From the NCBI GenBank assembly GCA_002898355.1, contig BEHD01000006.1, positions 42,823-106,822 on the forward strand: DNA of 64,000 nt. The letters are read 5' to 3'. Under the pieces are notes generated by a model, which was given only the letters and a program-made list of their open reading frames with translations, made no database searches and was not told the DNA's origin. The position numbers and the translations under genes are program-made. Positions within the stretch are counted from its first letter, which is position 1; every line of letters begins with the position of its first letter. Origin of the DNA: an archaeon HR01 (GTDB lineage: Archaea; Thermoproteota; Nitrososphaeria_A; Caldarchaeales; Caldarchaeaceae). Of the stretch, positions 7,825 to 16,583 are shown in pieces.

Positions 7825-10128
7825 TTGAAGCTGTCGAAAAGGTTGGAGGACCAGCGTCTTCTGCGGGGAGAGGGGATATTCATAGACGACCTTGCTTTTC
7901 CGCAGATGCTTCATCTAGTCTTTGTCCGCAGCCCATACGGCCACGCTAGAATAAAATCGATAAACCTCCAGGAAGCTCTTAGGAAGGCTGCGGCGGTTAT
8001 CGACGGCAAAACCGTGGCCTCGGGGGCTAAACCGCTCTACACATTGATAAGAGATGTGCCTTATTACGGTATCGCCGTGGGGAAGGCTAGGTTTTACGGT
8101 GAGCCCGTGGCGATGGTTGCTGCTGAATCACTGGGCGATGCTTTGGATGCTGCTGAAGAGGTGATGGTTGACTACGAGCCCCTGCCCGCCGTGGTTGACC
8201 CAGAGGCCGTCGAGTCATCTGTCCATGTGCATGAGAGCCTAGGCTCCAACGTGGCTTTGAGCCGTCATCTCGTCTTTGGAGATGTTGAGAAAGCATTTGC
8301 TGAAGCCGACACGGTTGTAAGGGAGAAGTTCTTCTTCGACAGATATGCGGCCGCCCCCATCGAGGCCTGTGGGGTGGTTACGGTCCCCGGAAAAGACGGC
8401 TCCCTAACAGTTTATGATAACCAGCAGACCCCTCAGCTTTTTAAAAAATTCATAGCCCAATCACTTGGACTTAAGCCGGAGAAGATACGGTTCATTGAAT
8501 ACGATATAGGTGGAGGATTCGGTGTAAAGATTATGCTTTACCCCTATGTTTTTCTACTCTGCTTCGCCGCACTCAGGCTCAGAAGACCAGTTAAATGGAT
8601 AGAGACGCGTCGGGAACATCTGGCCGCCATGGCCCACAACTCCAACAGAGTAACTGTTGCAGAAATGGCTTTGAAACAAGACGGCAGGGTAACTGGCTAC
8701 CGAACAAGCTTCATTGAAGACGTCGGTGCATACGCTAGGCTTCCAGACCCCGGGGGAACAGTGCGCTCCCTGATGACCTACCTCGGATGCTACGACATCC
8801 GCAATGTCGAAGTCGACTTCAAAGTTGTTCTGACAAACAAGTGTCCAACAGGGCCGGTGCGAGGTTATGGATGCCAGCAAGCCTACTTCGTCCTCGAACG
8901 CATGATGGACATAGCGGCTCGTCAGCTCGGGCTATCACCAACCGAGATACGCCTCAAAAACATGATAGAAAAGTGGCAGCAGCCCTACCGCACCGTCTTA
9001 GGAAGTCTTTACGACGGCGGCGACTATAAATCCACTCTCCTTAGGGCTTGGAGTCTTTCACAGGCGGAGAAATACCTCGGCTTACAGGACGTGGGCGTTG
9101 GAGTAGCATGTGTAGTAGAGCCAGCTGTGACAAACCTCGCCCGCAACAAGCTTCTCTTCCCAGAGCTCGAGACATCTGGGTCGGGAGAAGGCGCGATAGT
9201 GAGGCTGGAGGAGTCGGGAACCATAACGGTTTACGCTGCGTCTATTCCACAGGGGCAGGGACACGCAACAGTTCTTACGGAGATTGTCTCCGAAGTCTTA
9301 GGTGTAAGGCCGGAGCAGGTACGGATACTTTTCGGCGCCACAGACCTCGTTTACCCGAGTCCCTACGGTGGCACATGGGGGAGCAGGTTCAGCGTCATGA
9401 CCACAGCCGCAGTCAAAAAATCCTGCGAAATACTCAAGGATAGGATTCTGGAGATAGCTACCGAGATTCTCGAGGCCTCGCCGAAGGACCTCGAAATCCA
9501 CGACGGCGAAATTTATGTAAAAGGGTCAGGCGTCTCCATATCGCTGGAGAAGCTGGCCGCAAAAGCTTACCGTGACACCCTAGCCACCAAGGGAAAACAC
9601 CAGAGCCTCCAAGCGGAATGTTTCTACGAATTTCCCACATTCAACACCGGTGAACCCGGTAAAATCAATATGTCAGCCACCTACGGAAACTCAACCCACG
9701 TAGCCATAGTCAAGGTCGACAGAGAAAGTGGGGAGGTGAAGATTATACGATATGTCGCGGTCCATGACTGCGGAAAGATACTCAACAAGGAGATCGTTGA
9801 TGGTCAGATATTTGGTGGAGTTGTACAGGGAATTGGAGCAACGCTTTATGAAGAAATCGTGTATGATGAAAATGGGCAGCTGCTAACCAGCAACTTCAGT
9901 GATTATCTAATCCCGACGGCGGTGGAGACGCCGGAAATAATCATAGACCATTTAGAGACACCGTCTCTGTTTTCGGAGCTTGGGTCGAAAGGCATGGGGG
10001 AGGGCCCGTTGATACCGGTGGCAGCAGCCATAGTCAACGCAGTTGAAGACGCGGTCAAAACAAGGTTAACGCGGTCGCATTTATCCCCCAGCCAGCTCTG
10101 GACAACCATTCACAGAAAAAGGCTTTAA
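7825..10128 (+). CDS. Xanthine dehydrogenase/CoxL-family molybdenum hydroxylase, large (Mo-binding) subunit
   Basis: Catalytic subunit of a molybdopterin-cytosine-dinucleotide-type hydroxylase, about 767 residues, of normal length. The N-terminal domain starts KLSKRLEDQRLLRGEG, the Mo-cofactor loop is DIGGGFGVK, the second cofactor region IPQGQGHAT, and the C-terminal active-site glutamate lies in SKGMGEGP. The CO-dehydrogenase active-site loop (AYxCSFR) is absent; the equivalent region reads GPVRGYGCQQAYF. Hydroxylation of a heterocycle or aldehyde is therefore more likely than CO oxidation. No FAD or 2Fe-2S subunit gene is nearby, so it must borrow partners or be incomplete. The start is TTG; no other start fits. 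It sits between the importer and the enamidase-like gene. Confidence 0.85.
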   Translation: MKLSKRLEDQRLLRGEGIFIDDLAFPQMLHLVFVRSPYGHARIKSINLQEALRKAAAVIDGKTVASGAKPLYTLIRDVPYYGIAVGKARFYGEPVAMVAAESLGDALDAAEEVMVDYEPLPAVVDPEAVESSVHVHESLGSNVALSRHLVFGDVEKAFAEADTVVREKFFFDRYAAAPIEACGVVTVPGKDGSLTVYDNQQTPQLFKKFIAQSLGLKPEKIRFIEYDIGGGFGVKIMLYPYVFLLCFAALRLRRPVKWIETRREHLAAMAHNSNRVTVAEMALKQDGRVTGYRTSFIEDVGAYARLPDPGGTVRSLMTYLGCYDIRNVEVDFKVVLTNKCPTGPVRGYGCQQAYFVLERMMDIAARQLGLSPTEIRLKNMIEKWQQPYRTVLGSLYDGGDYKSTLLRAWSLSQAEKYLGLQDVGVGVACVVEPAVTNLARNKLLFPELETSGSGEGAIVRLEESGTITVYAASIPQGQGHATVLTEIVSEVLGVRPEQVRILFGATDLVYPSPYGGTWGSRFSVMTTAAVKKSCEILKDRILEIATEILEASPKDLEIHDGEIYVKGSGVSISLEKLAAKAYRDTLATKGKHQSLQAECFYEFPTFNTGEPGKINMSATYGNSTHVAIVKVDRESGEVKIIRYVAVHDCGKILNKEIVDGQIFGGVVQGIGATLYEEIVYDENGQLLTSNFSDYLIPTAVETPEIIIDHLETPSLFSELGSKGMGEGPLIPVAAAIVNAVEDAVKTRLTRSHLSPSQLWTTIHRKRL

Positions 10129-10131
10129 AAA
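10123..10131 (+). promoter_or_regulatory. TATA box of the enamidase-like gene
   Basis: CTTTAAAAA overlaps the stop of the preceding gene and is centred 26 nt before ATG 10153, implying an independent leaderless transcript. Confidence 0.5.
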
Positions 10132-10152
10132 ACCTCTTAATCAGAAGAAGAC

Positions 10153-11337
10153 ATGCCATCATACATTATTAAAAACGCTGGAAAAATCATAACCGGGGAC
10201 ATCAATAAACCGGTAGCAGACGGTGACAGCATATACGTAAGGGACGGTGTGATTGAAGAGGTTGGATGGAATATTTCTCGTCCAGCCGACGGAGTCTTCG
10301 ACGTCAATAACATGACAGTTATACCGGGTCTTTTTGATTCTCACGTCCACCCAGTATTCGGCGACTTTACACCACGGCAAAACACGCTCGGCTTTATCGA
10401 GTCCTCCGTCCACGGTGGAGTAACAACATTCATCTCCGCAGGCGAGGTGCATCTGCCGGGGAGGCCACGGGGTGACAAAGAGGCATCGAAGGCCCTCGCC
10501 ATCATCGCTCACAAGTCATTCAAAAACATTCGCCCGCTTGGCGCGAAAATACATGCTGGGGCCCTGCTCCTTGAGAAGGGGATGACGGAAGCTGACTTTG
10601 AAGAGGTTGTAGGAGCCGGGGTATGGCTTGTCGGTGAAGTGGGTCTCGGAAGTGTGCAGGACCCCGATGAAGCAGCAACCATGGTTAGAATAGCGCAGAA
10701 ACTAGGTATGAAGGTTGTTATACACACCGGCGGCGCCTCTATACCGGGCAGCACAATAAACAACGCCGACGTAGTCCTCAAAGTCAAGCCCGACGTCGTA
10801 TCACACATCAATGGCGGCCCAACCTCACCATCCATACAAGACATAAGAAAAATAATTGAGAACCTCAACTCAGCCATTGAGGTTGTCCAGTGTGGAAACT
10901 TCCGCTCGATGATAGAGACGGTGAGGATTCTGCGTCAGAGAAACGAGCTTCACAGACTTATAGTAGGAAATGACGCGCCATCGGGAACAGGGGTCATCCC
11001 ACTCGGCATAATCAGAACAATATCATTCATAGCTTCTAACACGGAAGTCGAGGCCGAGAAAGCTGTCTGCGCCTCTACAGGCAACACGGGAAGGGTGTTC
11101 GGGCTCAGAGAAGGTGTCATTGAGCGGGGGAGGCCGGCCGACCTCGTAGTCATCGACGCCCCATATGGCTCGACTGCGAAGAATGCGTTGGAAGCTTTTT
11201 CAATAGGTGACATTCCGGGCATAGCCATGGTAATGGTTGACGGTCTTGCACGTGTTGGCCGAAGCAGGATGACGCCCCCGCCCACCCGCCAAATCAAGGT
11301 AGAAGGCTCAGCGAGGCTGCCGGAGGCTGTTCACTGA
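10153..11337 (+). CDS. Amidohydrolase, enamidase-like
   Basis: Metal-dependent hydrolase with the amidohydrolase TIM-barrel fold, 394 residues. Visible metal ligands and active-site elements are FDSHVHP (HxH), the carboxylate in GEVGLG in place of the carbamylated lysine, VVIHTGG, SHINGG and the aspartate in GNDAPSGTG. The pairing of GEVGLG with NDAPSGTG is what I associate with enamidase. That enzyme of nicotinate fermentation opens 6-oxo-1,4,5,6-tetrahydronicotinate to 2-formylglutarate plus ammonia. The gene has its own TATA box and overlaps the next gene (TGATG). A broken paralogue start lies at 7500-7611. The substrate could be another cyclic amide; the superfamily call is certain, the enamidase call probable. 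Confidence 0.8.
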   Translation: MPSYIIKNAGKIITGDINKPVADGDSIYVRDGVIEEVGWNISRPADGVFDVNNMTVIPGLFDSHVHPVFGDFTPRQNTLGFIESSVHGGVTTFISAGEVHLPGRPRGDKEASKALAIIAHKSFKNIRPLGAKIHAGALLLEKGMTEADFEEVVGAGVWLVGEVGLGSVQDPDEAATMVRIAQKLGMKVVIHTGGASIPGSTINNADVVLKVKPDVVSHINGGPTSPSIQDIRKIIENLNSAIEVVQCGNFRSMIETVRILRQRNELHRLIVGNDAPSGTGVIPLGIIRTISFIASNTEVEAEKAVCASTGNTGRVFGLREGVIERGRPADLVVIDAPYGSTAKNALEAFSIGDIPGIAMVMVDGLARVGRSRMTPPPTRQIKVEGSARLPEAVH

Positions 11338-12341
11338 TGAAACTCGGCCTGCGTCTCCCAACCTACGCAATGCCTGGAGAATTCTCCTCATACGAGACGC
11401 TGAGAAACTATGTCGCTGAAGCGGAAGATTTAGGCGTTGAAGGCTTCTTCGTCATCGACCATCTGCTAACCTCGAAACCTGCCTACTCAACCAGTTGGCA
11501 CGACCCCTTGATCGCCCTCTCCTTCATAGCTGCCGCAACAAAGAAAGCAGTCATCGGGCCGATGATACTTGTGCTGCCCTTCAGAAACCCATACCTTCTC
11601 GCAAAACAGACAGCATCACTGGACGTCTACTCTGGGGGACGGCTCATTCTCGGCGCAGGTGTTGGATGGAACCCTGACGAGTTCAGACTCCTGAACACTC
11701 CGCTGGAGAAACGGGGAGTAATCATGGACGAATATCTTATTCTCCTCAAGAAGCTGTGGACAGAGGATAAAATCAGTTTCGAGGGCAGGTTTTTCAACGT
11801 GAAGGATTTGGTTCTGGAGCCTAAACCCAGCCAGAAGCCTCATCCCCCGATCTGGATAGGGGGCGGTAGCCAGCCGCATGAAATACTGTACGGCGCCGCC
11901 GCCAAGGGCATAGACAGAGTGCTTCACCGTGTCGCAAAGTTTGCTGACGGCTGGATACCGCATTCAAGCTCAACACCGGAGATGGCGAGACAGGACTGGG
12001 AGAAGGTCAAGAAATATGCCGGGGAGCTGGGACGCGACCCATACAAAATCCAAAAAGTATACTCGAACTTCATCTACATCAAAAGCCCCGGCGACAACGA
12101 CGCCGAAGCCGTCAAACGTTTTTCACTCTATTCAGGCATGAACCTTGATTACTGGAAAAACTTCTACCTATACGGAACCCTTGATGAATTGACGGAAAAA
12201 ATCAGGAAACGCATACAAGCCCTCGAGGGCGTCGACTGGATTGTTCTAAACCCCGTTACTTATGAGAAGGAGCAGTTGCAAAAAATTGCGGACGAGCTTT
12301 TCCCGCGCGTCGAGAACGTGAGCTGGCCCAAGGGTGGTTGA
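11337..12341 (+). CDS. LLM-class flavin/F420-dependent oxidoreductase
   Basis: Luciferase-like TIM-barrel oxidoreductase, 334 residues. Typical features are the N-terminal KLGLRLPTY strand, WHDPLIALSFIAAATKK, RNPYLLAKQTASLDVYSGGR and GAGVGWNPDEF, then the barrel segment PHPPIWIGGGS. Members use reduced FMN (monooxygenases) or F420H2 (reductases and dehydrogenases); the sequence alone does not decide. F420 use is plausible since an F420:NADP reductase gene lies at 53675-54346. The start codon overlaps the enamidase stop, so the two are translationally coupled and probably act in one pathway, as a ring reductase or a ring-opening monooxygenase. Confidence 0.85.
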   Translation: MKLGLRLPTYAMPGEFSSYETLRNYVAEAEDLGVEGFFVIDHLLTSKPAYSTSWHDPLIALSFIAAATKKAVIGPMILVLPFRNPYLLAKQTASLDVYSGGRLILGAGVGWNPDEFRLLNTPLEKRGVIMDEYLILLKKLWTEDKISFEGRFFNVKDLVLEPKPSQKPHPPIWIGGGSQPHEILYGAAAKGIDRVLHRVAKFADGWIPHSSSTPEMARQDWEKVKKYAGELGRDPYKIQKVYSNFIYIKSPGDNDAEAVKRFSLYSGMNLDYWKNFYLYGTLDELTEKIRKRIQALEGVDWIVLNPVTYEKEQLQKIADELFPRVENVSWPKGG

Positions 12342-12682
12342 GCCATGATAAGACCCGTTACTATAGCCATTAAGGCCGTAGTGGTCGTCGCCTAGACATC
12401 ATCTGGCTGAGACAGGCGATTTGGCTCCTTTGACGGGGGCTTCACTGGGTGGGATATGGTTTATACGAGATAGAGGCTAGAGGTTTTTTCTCAGCGCCTT
12501 CGTTGTCCTCTGAGAAAAACGACTCAATTATCGATATGATAATGGTTGATGCTATCAAGAAAACATGGTCATCCGACCCTACCGCTGCAGCAAACCAAAC
12601 ACTGACAGGAGAATACACTCCAGAGATGCCCGCACGACTTCCTACCCTCCCCGGGTGTAGAGTAAAATAACTCGACTGTTCT
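12342..12682. other. 341-nt stretch without a convincing gene
   Basis: Between convergent operons. A GTG-started 73-codon frame (12449-12670, plus) and a longer startless minus-strand frame overlap each other; neither shows a recognisable motif. A 16-codon ATG frame begins at 12345 right after the LLM gene and stops at once. The stretch may hold debris of a decayed gene. Confidence 0.4.
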
Positions 12683-13291
12683 TTAGCGGAGGCCGTCCTC
12701 CCCCCTAACCTCTTCCTTACGCAGCCCCCCTATCCGTGGCAGAGGCCTCCCCGAGTTTGTGACAGCCGCTATCACTACTATCTCGTCTGGCAGCGGAGCA
12801 TCACCTATCCTGACCTCAACGGCGTCGTAGTGACTTCTCACAAACGCCGCCCGCTTATAATGAAGTGGAACGTCTATCGCGGTCCCGGGGCCGCCAAGCT
12901 TGGCCGCCGAGGGAATTATCGCCTTGCACACATCTTGTCCCCCGCATTCTTCTCGCAGTCCACGTCCAAACTTCGGATGTAGAATAGCGTGTCCATGCTC
13001 CAGTTCACCCTCCAAACCGATTATCGCGGCCTTACCATAGCTCTCTACATCAGCGGGTGAAATCCCAAGAGCTTCTCTTGCTTTTTTACCTAGAAAGCCT
13101 CCCAAGAAATCGCCCGCGTCAATGAGCAGCTGCAAGTCGTCGACATATCTTCCGACGTATGGGTTCTTTATCACGGCGGCTGCAGCACTCTTTCTGACAG
13201 GCTGTTGCAGATCTTTACCCATCTCCATGAATGTTTCATCAACATAGACAGCGACCTTACGGATAACCACGCCGGAGGCAGCTTCCAGCAT
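12683..13291 (-). CDS. PF06684 'amino acid synthesis' family protein
   Basis: About 202 residues, matching the small PF06684 family along its whole length. Visible segments are GVVIRKVAVYVDET, AAAAVIKNPYVGRYVDDL, YGKAAIIGLEGELEHG, HAILHPKFG, CKAIIPSAAKLGGPGTAIDVPLHYK, AAFVRSHYDAVEVR and the C-terminal GRPLPRIGG/GEDGLR. The biochemical role of the family is not established despite its name. ATG 13291 overlaps the stop of the aldehyde dehydrogenase gene (TGATG), so the two are co-translated. A metabolite-handling step in the same pathway is likely. Confidence 0.85.
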   Translation of the reverse strand: MLEAASGVVIRKVAVYVDETFMEMGKDLQQPVRKSAAAAVIKNPYVGRYVDDLQLLIDAGDFLGGFLGKKAREALGISPADVESYGKAAIIGLEGELEHGHAILHPKFGRGLREECGGQDVCKAIIPSAAKLGGPGTAIDVPLHYKRAAFVRSHYDAVEVRIGDAPLPDEIVVIAAVTNSGRPLPRIGGLRKEEVRGEDGLR

Positions 13292-14733
13292 CACCACCAC
13301 CTCGTTGTCACAATCTTATGGTCTGTAAAGAATCTTATTGTGTCGACGCGGCTATGTGCTGTGCCGAAAAATGAATGCTTCCGGCCTCCCAGCGGAAAGT
13401 ATGCCATGGGCTGTGGAACACCTACGTTTACTCCAACGTTTCCGACATTGACGTCGAGAGTGAAGCGGCGTGCCAAGTTAGGGTTTGATGTGAAGATTGA
13501 GGCGGCGTTACCGTAGGGAGTATTCTTGTTTATAAGCTCAACCGTCTCTTCCAAGCTTTCAGTGTAGATTATAGATGCGACTGGACCGAATATCTCCTCC
13601 TTCGCGAGCGGAGAATTGGGTGGTACATCAAGGAAAACCGTTGGCCCGATAAAGTAGCCGCCAAGAGGTTTAGCGGGTTTGTTCTTACGCCCGTCGACGA
13701 TAAGTTTGCCAACCTGCTCGCCGATTTCGATAAACTTTAGAACCCTGTCTAGCAGGGTCTTGGCGGCCATCGGCCCCATCTCGGTCTCCTTATCCATACC
13801 ATATCCCAGCCTAAGCCAAGACTTCTCCCGCACCATGTCAACAACCTTCTCAGCCCCCTTAACCACAACGAGGTTAGAGCCAGCAAGACAACGCTGACCC
13901 GACATCCCAAAGAAGGATGATACAACAGCGTCAGCCGTCTTCGCAAAATTGGCGTCAGGCATCACAACAAGATGGTTTTTGGCCCCGGCGTTGATGGAGG
14001 CGCGTTTCCCCTCCTTTGCAGCCAGCTCATAGAGAAATTTACCCGTCTTCGTCGAGCCGATGAACCCTATCCCCTGAATATCGGGATGCCGCGCCAAAGT
14101 CTCAGCAACCCTGCCATCGCCATGAACAACCGACATCACACCCGTGGGAACCCCCGCCCCCTTAACTATCCGAGCGACTTCGTTCGCGATAATGGGTGTT
14201 ACTTCGCTGGGTTTGAGCACAACAGTCGCACCGAGGGCTATGGCGTAGGGGACGTATGAGGACCATGCGTGTAGAGGGATGTTGAAAGGCGTTATCACGG
14301 CGAAACAGCCTAGAGGCTCCCGGATAAGCTCCTGATCTATGTCTGGAGAGACGTTAACCATCTTCTCCCCTTTGGCCAAAGTGTACGCCAGTGCGGCCGC
14401 CGCCTCGACGTTTTCTATACTGCGTTTAACCTCCGCCACGGCCTCTGCGTAGGTTCTGCCGTGGTTTTCGACGAGTATTCTAGCGAGCAGGTCGGTATCC
14501 CTTATCACCGAATCACGAATCTTCAACAGGTACGACACCCTATCAGAGGGGGTTGTCTTCCGAAACTTTTCAAACGCTGATACACCTGCCTCAACAGCTT
14601 CTGCAACCTCCTCCTCGGTGCTTACTGGAGCGTATGAGATGACGGTGTCGAAGGCAGGGTTTCTGACCGGAATCTTTTCCGAAGACTTTGACTCAACAAA
14701 CTGGTCAGCTATGAAGTTTGGCAACACATTCAT
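13291..14733 (-). CDS. Aldehyde dehydrogenase, acylating methylmalonate-semialdehyde-dehydrogenase (MmsA) type
   Basis: 480 residues with the ALDH fold. The nucleotide-binding region is VITPFNIPLHAW and GFIGSTKTGK, and the catalytic cysteine is in GMSGQRCLAGS. Where ordinary ALDHs carry the general base glutamate (ELGGK) this protein reads NAGAKNHLVVMPDA. This is the MmsA signature: MmsA enzymes oxidise and decarboxylate methylmalonate or malonate semialdehyde to propionyl- or acetyl-CoA. A substituted malonate semialdehyde such as 2-formylglutarate would fit and give glutaryl-CoA. It is first in a two-gene operon with the PF06684 gene and has a leaderless-type promoter. Confidence 0.88.
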   Translation of the reverse strand: MNVLPNFIADQFVESKSSEKIPVRNPAFDTVISYAPVSTEEEVAEAVEAGVSAFEKFRKTTPSDRVSYLLKIRDSVIRDTDLLARILVENHGRTYAEAVAEVKRSIENVEAAAALAYTLAKGEKMVNVSPDIDQELIREPLGCFAVITPFNIPLHAWSSYVPYAIALGATVVLKPSEVTPIIANEVARIVKGAGVPTGVMSVVHGDGRVAETLARHPDIQGIGFIGSTKTGKFLYELAAKEGKRASINAGAKNHLVVMPDANFAKTADAVVSSFFGMSGQRCLAGSNLVVVKGAEKVVDMVREKSWLRLGYGMDKETEMGPMAAKTLLDRVLKFIEIGEQVGKLIVDGRKNKPAKPLGGYFIGPTVFLDVPPNSPLAKEEIFGPVASIIYTESLEETVELINKNTPYGNAASIFTSNPNLARRFTLDVNVGNVGVNVGVPQPMAYFPLGGRKHSFFGTAHSRVDTIRFFTDHKIVTTRWW

Positions 14734-14754
14734 GACGTTTAACTAACGCAGCAG

Positions 14755-14763
14755 GTTTTAAAC
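14755..14763 (-). promoter_or_regulatory. TATA box of the MmsA-type gene
   Basis: GTTTAAAAC on the minus strand is centred 26 nt before ATG 14733, implying a leaderless transcript. Confidence 0.6.
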
Positions 14764-14997
14764 ATGAAATTATCTGTGCTTTTTGGCTTAATTCTTTTGT
14801 TTTACATTCTCTTAGCCTGCTGGCTCTTCTATATTTTCTAGGCTGTTGCTGGGCTTATATGGTTAGCTCTGCCCCCTCTATTTGGGCTTCCCAGCTCAAA
14901 GACCGGAAACAGACCAAAGAATCGGGCTTAAAGGCAGATTTTATAAAAAATTTTTAAATGTATGTTTTTGTCAAAGCGGGCTTAGGATGATGCATCC

Positions 14998-16434
14998 TTG
15001 AAGGCTGGTATTCTTCTCGCAATTATCTCGTTGCTGGTCATTGGTTTTCTAGCCACAGTCGTACTTCTTCAGCAACCCTCACCACAGACAACCACGGTGG
15101 AGGCTCCGAAGACGACGGCCCAGACTGTGACATCGCCAGGCACGGCCGGGTTTAATCTTATCGCTAAGCTGGAGGGTGATGCGGTACCTCTTTGGGCTGA
15201 CGGAGAAGCATTGTATCTAGCCCATGGAATAATAGAGAGGCCGGGCCGTGGGAGGGTAGAGCTGGTGAAGCTGGATGTCGGGAGCGGGGCTGTCAGGAGG
15301 GTGGCTACCCTTAGAGACGACTGGCATGGCCAGATTTATTTGAATCTGGCGATAGGTCAGCCGATATTCGACGGGGACACGGCCTACTTCCTCATGGAGA
15401 ACAGCCAAGTCGTCAAGATAGTCGATTTAGTGAGTGGAGAGGTATCGACCGTCGATAAGAGGGGGACCTACCTCTACTTTGTGGGGGCGGGCTCCGGGGT
15501 TCTCTATGCTCGGGACAGCACAGCCGGCGACATATGGCTGGTGGCTATAGACCACATGGGAAGGGAGCTCTGGCGGTCGCCGAAAGACCCACTCGTTCTG
15601 AAAGACCCTTACCAGCACATCCTCTTCACCGTCGAGGATGGTCCGAGGTTTCTGCTGGTTGAGGCGCATGGGTTTGTTGAGAGGTCTGGCGGATGGTTTG
15701 CCACTCCAGCCCTGCTAGTGGTGACGCTGGGGCCTGATGGTGAGGCGAGGGTTGAGAGGAGACTTGTTTCGGGGGAGGTCGGTCCGATGCCCGCCGTGAC
15801 TTCTTATGGGTGGGCTGCGGCGGCTGGCGATGGCTACTATGTCCTCGTGGCCTTTGGACAGCGGCTCTTCCTCTGCCGGCTGAGAGGAGACATGGCGGTC
15901 AAGTGGTGCAGTGGCCTTGGTGAGTATAGGCTTGACCTCTCCTCCGGTGGAATGTTGCTACACCCGCTCGGCGACGGCGTGCTTGTGACCTTCCCATACC
16001 AGGTCAGGGCTAACACGACCTATGAAGCATACGAGACATGGATTAGGCTCTCATTCTACGGCCCCGATGGAAAGCTTGTAGCGTCATCCAACTACGTTCC
16101 CAACCATTTCCCGTTCTACATCAGCGTTGTCGGAGAGCATGATGGATACTTGTACGTCCTAATCCCCACTGGTAAGCAGTTCATAGGCACCGTCAGCCAA
16201 GGAACAAAGATCACGTTAGCGAGGATAGGCCCGGGCGGAGCCGTCCATAGCATCCTATCCCTGAAGGATGATCTGGCGGCTGAGCTCTTCAAGGGAGAAG
16301 AACCATGGTCCTACAGGTTCTCCGACGTGATGCATGCAATGATCATGGATCACGAGTTCATCTTAATCACCAAAGCAACTGTGAGGGATCAGGTCTATAC
16401 CTATGTGGTAGGTTCGGAAGAGCTGCTGCACTGA
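14998..16434 (+). CDS. Membrane-anchored extracellular protein, probably a beta-propeller
   Basis: About 478 residues. An N-terminal hydrophobic helix (residues 3-24) is followed by a Thr/Pro-rich linker and then repeated blade-like units with aromatic-Gly-Asp patterns (PLWADGEALYLAHG, PIFDGDTAYFLMENS, YLYFVGAGSGVLYARD, ISVVGEHDGYLYVLIP). It thus looks like an anchored extracytoplasmic propeller, possibly PQQ-like, but no cofactor motif is seen. The start is TTG 14998, preceded by GGATGAT as ribosome-binding site; nearby ATGs are out of frame. An AT-rich promoter (about 14945-14960) lies upstream. Function unknown. Confidence 0.6.
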   Translation: MKAGILLAIISLLVIGFLATVVLLQQPSPQTTTVEAPKTTAQTVTSPGTAGFNLIAKLEGDAVPLWADGEALYLAHGIIERPGRGRVELVKLDVGSGAVRRVATLRDDWHGQIYLNLAIGQPIFDGDTAYFLMENSQVVKIVDLVSGEVSTVDKRGTYLYFVGAGSGVLYARDSTAGDIWLVAIDHMGRELWRSPKDPLVLKDPYQHILFTVEDGPRFLLVEAHGFVERSGGWFATPALLVVTLGPDGEARVERRLVSGEVGPMPAVTSYGWAAAAGDGYYVLVAFGQRLFLCRLRGDMAVKWCSGLGEYRLDLSSGGMLLHPLGDGVLVTFPYQVRANTTYEAYETWIRLSFYGPDGKLVASSNYVPNHFPFYISVVGEHDGYLYVLIPTGKQFIGTVSQGTKITLARIGPGGAVHSILSLKDDLAAELFKGEEPWSYRFSDVMHAMIMDHEFILITKATVRDQVYTYVVGSEELLH

Positions 16435-16583
16435 GAGATAGGTGATGTCCCTATGGAGGAGAGCCTGACTAACCCTATTGAACGTGTTGAATGGTGCATC
16501 TCCCACACTGTGAGGTTTAGAAGATTCCCATTCGTTGAGGGAGGCGCCTGCTTAATGCTTAACGGGTTGAGATGCGGAGGGCT

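Noticed and set aside
7825..10128. Aerobic CO dehydrogenase (coxL)
   Set aside because: The active-site AYxCSFR loop is missing and no coxM/coxS genes are adjacent. The same holds for the second copy at 60036-62423.
12449..12670. 73-codon frame as a real gene or Mo-hydroxylase fragment
   Set aside because: A brief resemblance (YEIEARGFFSAP) to Mo-hydroxylase segments is too short to support homology, and an opposing open frame covers the same bases.
14764..14841. 25-codon hydrophobic frame (MKLSVLFGLILLFYILLAC...) on the plus strand
   Set aside because: It begins inside the region holding the MmsA promoter, has no ribosome-binding site or promoter at a suitable distance, and AT-rich DNA readily encodes hydrophobic runs.
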